Shown piece by piece: positions 60,169 to 64,000 of a stretch of DNA of 64,000 nucleotides. The stretch is from NCBI GenBank assembly GCA_001804815.1, contig MHBI01000010.1, positions 1 through 64,000 of the forward strand, written 5' to 3'. The number at the start of each line of letters is the position of its first letter. The stretch's first letter is position 1. The position numbers and the translations under genes are program-made. Source of the stretch: Lentisphaerae bacterium GWF2_50_93 (lineage in GTDB: Bacteria > Verrucomicrobiota > Lentisphaeria > Victivallales > GWF2-50-93). The notes beneath the pieces are model-generated. The model saw nothing but the letters and a program-made list of their open reading frames with translations, was not told the DNA's origin and made no database searches.

Positions 60169-60343
60169 TTATTCCGATCCCGGTAGATACGCGCTCAAGG
60201 CGTTGACCGACGCCGTGAACAAGCTGAAGGAGGAATGCAGGCGCACAGGCAGACCCCTCATCGTCTGGGATCCCAAAAAGAAGAAAGTCGTCGAAAAATA
60301 CTACCGCAAATCAAAGAAGCCAATTGTAAAACCTCTTAGTTGA
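60137..60343 (+). CDS. Small basic partner protein of zeta-like kinase (possible antitoxin)
   Basis: A 68-residue protein overlapping the kinase gene by 32 nt. It contains YALKALTDAVNKLKEECRRTG and PLIVWDPKKKKVVEKYYRKS. The helix followed by a short strand-turn with basic end resembles small proteins found next to zeta-like kinases in many genomes (pattern AL..AV......G.P..VWxxGKVV). It could be an antitoxin or a regulator. The function is inferred from position. Confidence 0.7.
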   Translation: MKNTAKSEPIDYSDPGRYALKALTDAVNKLKEECRRTGRPLIVWDPKKKKVVEKYYRKSKKPIVKPLS

Positions 60344-60386
60344 TAGTGTAGGAGTTGACTCGAATGGCGCTAAGAATTAAGAGAAG

Positions 60387-60453
60387 ACAAACTAAAGTTT
60401 GAACTCCAACATTTGTCGGTGTGCTGAGGTTGGAGTTCAAGCTTCAGCTTGTG
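60387..60453 (+). repeat. Inverted repeat
   Basis: The core arms TTGAACTCCAAC (60399-60410) and GTTGGAGTTCAA (60429-60440) are perfect, and the outer 12 bases (ACAAACTAAAGT, CTTCAGCTTGTG) also pair with a few mismatches. It follows the zeta-toxin unit and may act as its terminator. Confidence 0.55.
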
Positions 60454-60514
60454 TATTCATGATGGCAGAATTGCTCAACTTAGCGACATTCGGCCGTGAA
60501 CCCGCTCTTGCCTT

Positions 60515-60645
60515 GACTTCAGGACCTGTTGTGGTCTATTTTAAGGCGCATATGACGACAGGCTTGAGGCTAAATCCGTGGAGGGGGCTACAAAATTGCA
60601 ATTTCGCCCCCCTGCTTATGGGGAACCGCATAATAATAGGTTAAA
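60515..60645 (+). repeat. Intergenic repeat (family C), second copy
   Basis: It shares CCTGTTGTGGTCTATTTTAA and CCCCCTGCTTATGGGGAACC-GCATAAT with 25953-26075. The interior differs. As in the first copy it directly precedes a small hypothetical gene. Confidence 0.55.
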
Positions 60646-60649
60646 TGTA

Positions 60650-61093
60650 ATGAAAATAATATTTACCATTTTATTAGTGACGCTTTCATTTACAGCTTAC
60701 GCAAATCCTGTAATGCCATCCGTCTTTTCCGGGCAGATATTTGTCATTTCCGTTCTATCCGAGGTAGGTGTCTTATCAATGATACTATCCTATTCCTACG
60801 GATTTAATCCTTTCAAAATATTTATACTCTGGCTAGTTGTCAATTTTCTAACTTATATTGTTTTTATGTTGATAGTCACTGTACTTGAAAAGTCTATGTC
60901 TTTCTGGCTGGCAATAATTCTGGGGGAGATATTTATAATTCTTATAGAAGCTGGATTTCTTAAACTCATTGCCGATTTAAGTATTTGCATGGACAAAGGA
61001 AGCAAGAAGATAGGTTTCTTTACCCCGCTAAAAGTAGTATTTATTGCTAATTCTGTATCCATTATTGTAAGCCTTATAGCAAATAACATTTAA
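60650..61093 (+). CDS. Hypothetical integral membrane protein (147 residues)
   Basis: The ATG at 60650 opens MKIIFTILLVTLSFTAYA, which looks like a signal peptide or first membrane helix. Three further membrane segments follow (about 27-47, 54-80 and 83-106, with another at 125-145). It is AT-rich compared with its neighbours, suggesting a foreign origin. No family is recognised. It lies alone after a repeat element. Confidence 0.6.
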   Translation: MKIIFTILLVTLSFTAYANPVMPSVFSGQIFVISVLSEVGVLSMILSYSYGFNPFKIFILWLVVNFLTYIVFMLIVTVLEKSMSFWLAIILGEIFIILIEAGFLKLIADLSICMDKGSKKIGFFTPLKVVFIANSVSIIVSLIANNI

Positions 61094-61165
61094 CTAGTGC
61101 GCCTTCAGGTAATCCTGCTCTGCAGTCTTCCTGAGGCATGAGGCGTTCTGCATAAAGAGGAGAAA

Positions 61166-62539
61166 ATGAAAAAGTCATTGTTCATTATTTTATCATTTGT
61201 AACGCTCTTCGGATGCGTTTCCTGCGTTCGGACACAAGCGAGATCCAACACCAGCCCGCAACCTTCGGATAGTATTACCTACGTCCCCACCCAGCAAGAT
61301 GTGGTCAAGGATATGCTCTGGCTGGCCGAAGTCGGCCCCAATGATGTGGTGTACGATCTGGGATCGGGCGATGGACGTGTTGTCATCGCGGCTGTGCGAG
61401 ACTTTCATGCCAAGCGCGCCGTGGGGGTCGAAATCGAAGCGGAACTCGTGGAAGAAAGCCGGGCAAATGCCGTGGCGGCTGGTGTGCAGGATCGGGTGGA
61501 GTTCATCCACGGGAATTTGTTCAAAACTGACTTCAGTGAGGCCAGCGTAGTGGTGCTCTATCTCGGACACGAGGCCAACTTGGCTCTGCGGGCCCGGATA
61601 TTCCGCACCCTAAAGCCCGGTTCGCGCGTTGTGTCGAACAAGTTCGGCATGGGTGAGTGGAAGAGGGACAAGAGGCTTGATGTGCGTAGACCCGTCCCTG
61701 GCATGTTAGAGGCTGAGGCTAGATGGCTGATGCCGAACGTATTCAGAACCAATCCCGCAGTGCCGGACTTTGATGACAGCGCAAGCCCAAATACTCACTA
61801 CGAACTATCGGAATGGGTCGTCCCCGCGCCCGTAGCCGGAATATGGCGTGGAAAGGTACGTACGGAGTCTGGCGAAGGAGAGCTGAAACTCATCTTGCGC
61901 CAAAACCTGTCGATAGTAAGAGGCTCATTCGAACTCAAAGGCCCGACTAATTTGGCGGGCTCGGTCAGAGCAGATTTGTGGGGCAACCACCTGATATGCC
62001 CTCTTCTGCCCGAGCGCCCAGCAGATAAGTTCGACAACGAGATGGATCTGGATGGCTGCGTCAGAGGTGATAGCTTGAGCGGCACCCTGTGGCTGAATTC
62101 CGAGAAAAAGCAGGTTGAGTGGCTGGCCCAGCGCGAAAAGGCTGACTTTACCGGTATATGGGAATGGCCTAGCGCATCGGGCGCTCCAGTGCAACTGAAG
62201 ATTGAACGCCGCGACGGCAAACTGGTCGCAATGTATACCGACGTAAGCCGTGATAATGCTCAGCCTATCCCGGTGCCCGACATATACGATTTCGGGGGCG
62301 GGTTCTACTTCACCTTGTTGTTGGGTCTGGAAGGAGAGAGATCTAATCGAGTCTACCGAAAACAGAGTCCTCAGGAAAGCTGGCTCGTGGGCGAGGCAAT
62401 GATGAATGGCAGTGCTCTCGAAGGAAGACTCCACTCCTATCCCTACGCGGAGGCAACAGAATCTACGTCAAAGCCTGCGCCAAAGCTTCAGTCCCGAGAA
62501 TGGAAGCCCAAACGGGTGGACAATGAGGCCAAAAAATGA
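61166..62539 (+). CDS. Lipoprotein with SAM-dependent methyltransferase fold
   Basis: A 457-residue protein. MKKSLFIILSFVTLFGC ends in a lipobox (LFGC, Cys17), so the product should be lipid-anchored outside the cytoplasm. Residues about 38-200 form a class I methyltransferase: VVYDLGSGDGRVVIAA (motif I), AVGVEIEAELVEES, VEFIHGNLF and VVVLYLGHEANLALR. The C-terminal 230 residues are beta-rich and look like a lipocalin-like or binding domain (GIWRGKVRTESGEGELKLIL, repeated at FTGIWEWPSASGAPVQLKIE). A methyltransferase outside the cytoplasm would lack S-adenosylmethionine, so its role is unclear. Arginine codons are mostly CGN, unlike nearby genes, a hint of transfer. AGGAG-type site before the ATG. 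Confidence 0.75.
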   Translation: MKKSLFIILSFVTLFGCVSCVRTQARSNTSPQPSDSITYVPTQQDVVKDMLWLAEVGPNDVVYDLGSGDGRVVIAAVRDFHAKRAVGVEIEAELVEESRANAVAAGVQDRVEFIHGNLFKTDFSEASVVVLYLGHEANLALRARIFRTLKPGSRVVSNKFGMGEWKRDKRLDVRRPVPGMLEAEARWLMPNVFRTNPAVPDFDDSASPNTHYELSEWVVPAPVAGIWRGKVRTESGEGELKLILRQNLSIVRGSFELKGPTNLAGSVRADLWGNHLICPLLPERPADKFDNEMDLDGCVRGDSLSGTLWLNSEKKQVEWLAQREKADFTGIWEWPSASGAPVQLKIERRDGKLVAMYTDVSRDNAQPIPVPDIYDFGGGFYFTLLLGLEGERSNRVYRKQSPQESWLVGEAMMNGSALEGRLHSYPYAEATESTSKPAPKLQSREWKPKRVDNEAKK

Positions 62540-62640
62540 TGACAGTCCAGAAATGAAGCAAACACAGGATGAAAGAGCCGAACCAGCGCCTGCATTTTAC
62601 GTCGCTACCACGCCGAAAACTGGCCCGCCGACTCATTTGA

Positions 62641-62717
62641 GCACACAGACAGGAATGTCTGTGCTACTTTTTAGAGAAAATTCATTTTGAGATTACCTTT
62701 TCGAGCAGCGTCTATCT
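62641..62717 (-). repeat. Half copy of MITE-like hairpin element (family A)
   Basis: Read on the minus strand, AGACGCTGCTCGAAAAGG, TAATCTCAAAATGA and AGCACAGACATTCCTGTCTG follow the left arm of the copy at 32311-32445 almost exactly. The other arm is missing. Confidence 0.65.
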
Positions 62718-62762
62718 AGTTGATCCTTATACAGAATGCATAAACGCCAAGTAATAATGTGA

Positions 62763-62822
62763 TACAGGCGTCTCGCCTGTAATTTTTCTTTTCCTTTTTT
62801 CACAGGCGAGACGCCTGTACCA
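62763..62822 (-). terminator. Long inverted repeat at 3' end of the esterase gene
   Basis: TACAGGCGTCTCGCCTGT and ACAGGCGAGACGCCTGTA are perfect 18-base complements around a T-rich 24-nt loop. It lies 25 bp beyond the stop of the sialate O-acetylesterase and could be a terminator for either strand or a repeat element. Confidence 0.5.
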
Positions 62823-62846
62823 CGTTCTTTCCAGATATAAAACAAC

Positions 62847-64000
62847 CTATTTCGCGTGCCGCGTGCTGCACATCCAGTTGTCGGTGCGGAACGGGGACGC
62901 GGGCAGTCCGAGGTCGTTGCCGAAATTGCATTCGGGGTTGTCGGCCCAGGCGTAGCGTGCCGCGACCGGCTTCTTCACCTTGCTGGAACTTACGACCACC
63001 GTGTTTCCAACTATCTTCGCTTCAGCCCACTGGAATTTCTTAGTTGAGTCCGCAACTGCAAACCCCCGCAGCTTCTTGCCGTCAAGGGATTCAAGTCCGG
63101 CGTTTGATGTCTCGAACTTGAGGACGATCGAATCGCCCTTGACCTTCATTTCCCTGTAGACCGGTCCGTCGCAGACGATGTTTTTCCCGTAGACCTTGTT
63201 GACTGCCTGGAGGGCAAGCCTGAGTCCAACATCCTTCTTGTTCTTTGGATGTATGTCCTTCGCCTCGCCGATGTCTATCGCAACCGCCAATCCGCAGTTA
63301 GGCACTTTGACCGATGTGAGTAGCTGTGCCTCCCTGAGTTCCGCCCAGGCGCTTTCACATGGAATTTCATGGCTCTCCATGTAGTTCGCAAGCTGCACTA
63401 TCAGGAAAGAGAAATTCCCGCAATCCCAGTTCTTCCTCCAGTCGCGTATCATCACCGGAAGCAGCGTCCTGTACTGGTAGGCCCTGTCGGTATTGGAACA
63501 GCCCTGGTACCAGATCGCGCCCTTGATTCTGAGTGAAAGTATCGGGCTTATCATCGCATTGTAAAGCTTCGAACTGTTTATCACGGAGGAAACTATGATG
63601 CCGAGTTCGACGGCGGTAAGCCATTTTCCCTTGAGGCTGATCTCTTCGTTGGAATTGCCTGCAGGATATATTTTCATCTTCTCCGCAGGGCCCATCATTC
63701 CGCCGGACATGAACTGGTCGAATATCCTGATGGCGATAACTGCCTCGCCCTTTTCCACAAGCTTTCCGGGCACTGAATATTTTCTCGGGGTCGACCACCA
63801 GTTCTCTGTCTCCTTGCCGGTGCGTCCGACTTCATTGCCGTTGAAGAAAGCGACATCGAAATCGTCCAGCGCTCCGAGTTCGAGACATAGGTCCTTGCCT
63901 TCCCAGGACGCGGGAATCTTTATCTTCTTCCTGAACCACACGGCACCGTCGAGCATGATGCCCTGGCTCTCCCATGATCCGGGGGCATTCAGTTCAACCC
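62847..64000 (-). CDS. Sialate O-acetylesterase (partial, N-terminus outside window)
   Basis: The reverse frame runs open from the window edge (VELNAPGSWESQGI) to a stop at 62847, at least 384 residues. It matches SASA/DUF303 esterases: GAVWFRKKIKIPASWEGKDL is a jelly-roll strand, VINSSKLYNAMISPILSLRIKGAIWYQGCSN follows with the serine-lineage block, and YRTLLPVMIRDWRKNW is typical. DxxH near the C-terminus is seen as IDIGEAKDIHPKNKKDVG, holding the catalytic His. These enzymes remove acetyl groups from sialic acids or plant and algal glycans. Together with the xylanase and sulfatases it fits a glycan-degrading lifestyle. Confidence 0.88.
   Translation of the reverse strand, partial: VELNAPGSWESQGIMLDGAVWFRKKIKIPASWEGKDLCLELGALDDFDVAFFNGNEVGRTGKETENWWSTPRKYSVPGKLVEKGEAVIAIRIFDQFMSGGMMGPAEKMKIYPAGNSNEEISLKGKWLTAVELGIIVSSVINSSKLYNAMISPILSLRIKGAIWYQGCSNTDRAYQYRTLLPVMIRDWRKNWDCGNFSFLIVQLANYMESHEIPCESAWAELREAQLLTSVKVPNCGLAVAIDIGEAKDIHPKNKKDVGLRLALQAVNKVYGKNIVCDGPVYREMKVKGDSIVLKFETSNAGLESLDGKKLRGFAVADSTKKFQWAEAKIVGNTVVVSSSKVKKPVAARYAWADNPECNFGNDLGLPASPFRTDNWMCSTRHAK

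Larger units (their letters stand above)
60344..60649 (+). other. Intergenic region with inverted repeat and family C repeat
   Basis: It contains a 24-bp imperfect inverted repeat (60387-60410 and 60429-60453; core TTGAACTCCAAC and GTTGGAGTTCAA) and the family C element (60515-60645). No gene is recognised. Confidence 0.55.
62540..62846 (+). other. Intergenic region holding two repeat elements
   Basis: The 307-bp gap contains a half copy of the family A hairpin element (62641-62717) and a large palindrome (62763-62822). No gene is recognised. Confidence 0.6.

Overview
The window looks like a chromosomal stretch from a member of the PVC superphylum, most probably Lentisphaerota/Victivallales or a close relative (inference). 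The grounds are two short proteins with the prepilin-type N-terminus [20 protein letters not shown], two formylglycine-type sulfatases, a GH10 xylanase, a GHL6-like hydrolase, a sialate O-acetylesterase, a GntR regulator fused to a solute-binding domain, and many palindromic intergenic repeats. No rRNA, tRNA or CRISPR array was recognised.

Layout. (1) 1-3816: a minus-strand set of sugar-type oxidoreductases (MDR dehydrogenase, SDR epimerase, partial Gfo/Idh/MocA) divergent from a LacI regulator. (2) 3964-13030: a sulfated-glycan locus led by a GntR/LacI-type regulator with a near-perfect operator, followed by two sulfatases, a 12-Asp-box propeller, a prepilin-like protein and an unclassified probable glycosidase. 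(3) 13068-13500: a decayed gene and a frameshifted Y2-type transposase remnant. (4) 13636-23042: six packed minus-strand genes that resemble a defence island: an AAA ATPase, a TOPRIM/DUF4276-like protein, a HEPN-like protein, a BolA-like protein, a 1461-residue DUF4365-like/TPR/PIN-like protein, and an unrecognised 684-residue protein. As a combination I do not recognise it, and it is the best candidate here for an undescribed system. (5) 23380-25615: an IclR regulator and an FAD oxidoreductase. (6) 25651-27770: inverted copies of a palindromic element enclose a toxin-antitoxin pair and two hypotheticals. (7) 27811-35876: xylanase, second prepilin-like protein, GntR-solute-binding fusion regulator, PAS/zinc protein, GHL6-like hydrolase, DUF2752 protein. 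(8) 36000-41454: housekeeping genes tgt, DJ-1/PfpI, coaD, DUF177, rpmF, plsX, fabH. (9) 41470-53281: a ferritin-like/GGDEF diguanylate cyclase divergent from a PNAG exopolysaccharide operon (pgaABCD) that continues into an HD-GYP phosphodiesterase and a periplasmic-sensor/GAF protein. (10) 53366-58748: trpF, coaX, ribF with two translationally coupled small genes, and a membrane-anchored hypothetical. (11) 59146-64000: XRE-zeta toxin fusion with a small partner, a membrane protein, a lipoprotein methyltransferase, and a partial sialate O-acetylesterase.

How the parts fit. Carbohydrate-sensing regulators sit beside secreted hydrolases and sulfatases, which suggests substrate-induced glycan use. 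The c-di-GMP synthase and phosphodiesterase flank the PNAG genes, which suggests local control of biofilm matrix. The accessory segments (defence-like operon, toxin-antitoxin cassette, zeta toxin) lie next to transposase debris and repeat elements. Functions come from motif recognition by eye only; no database search was run.
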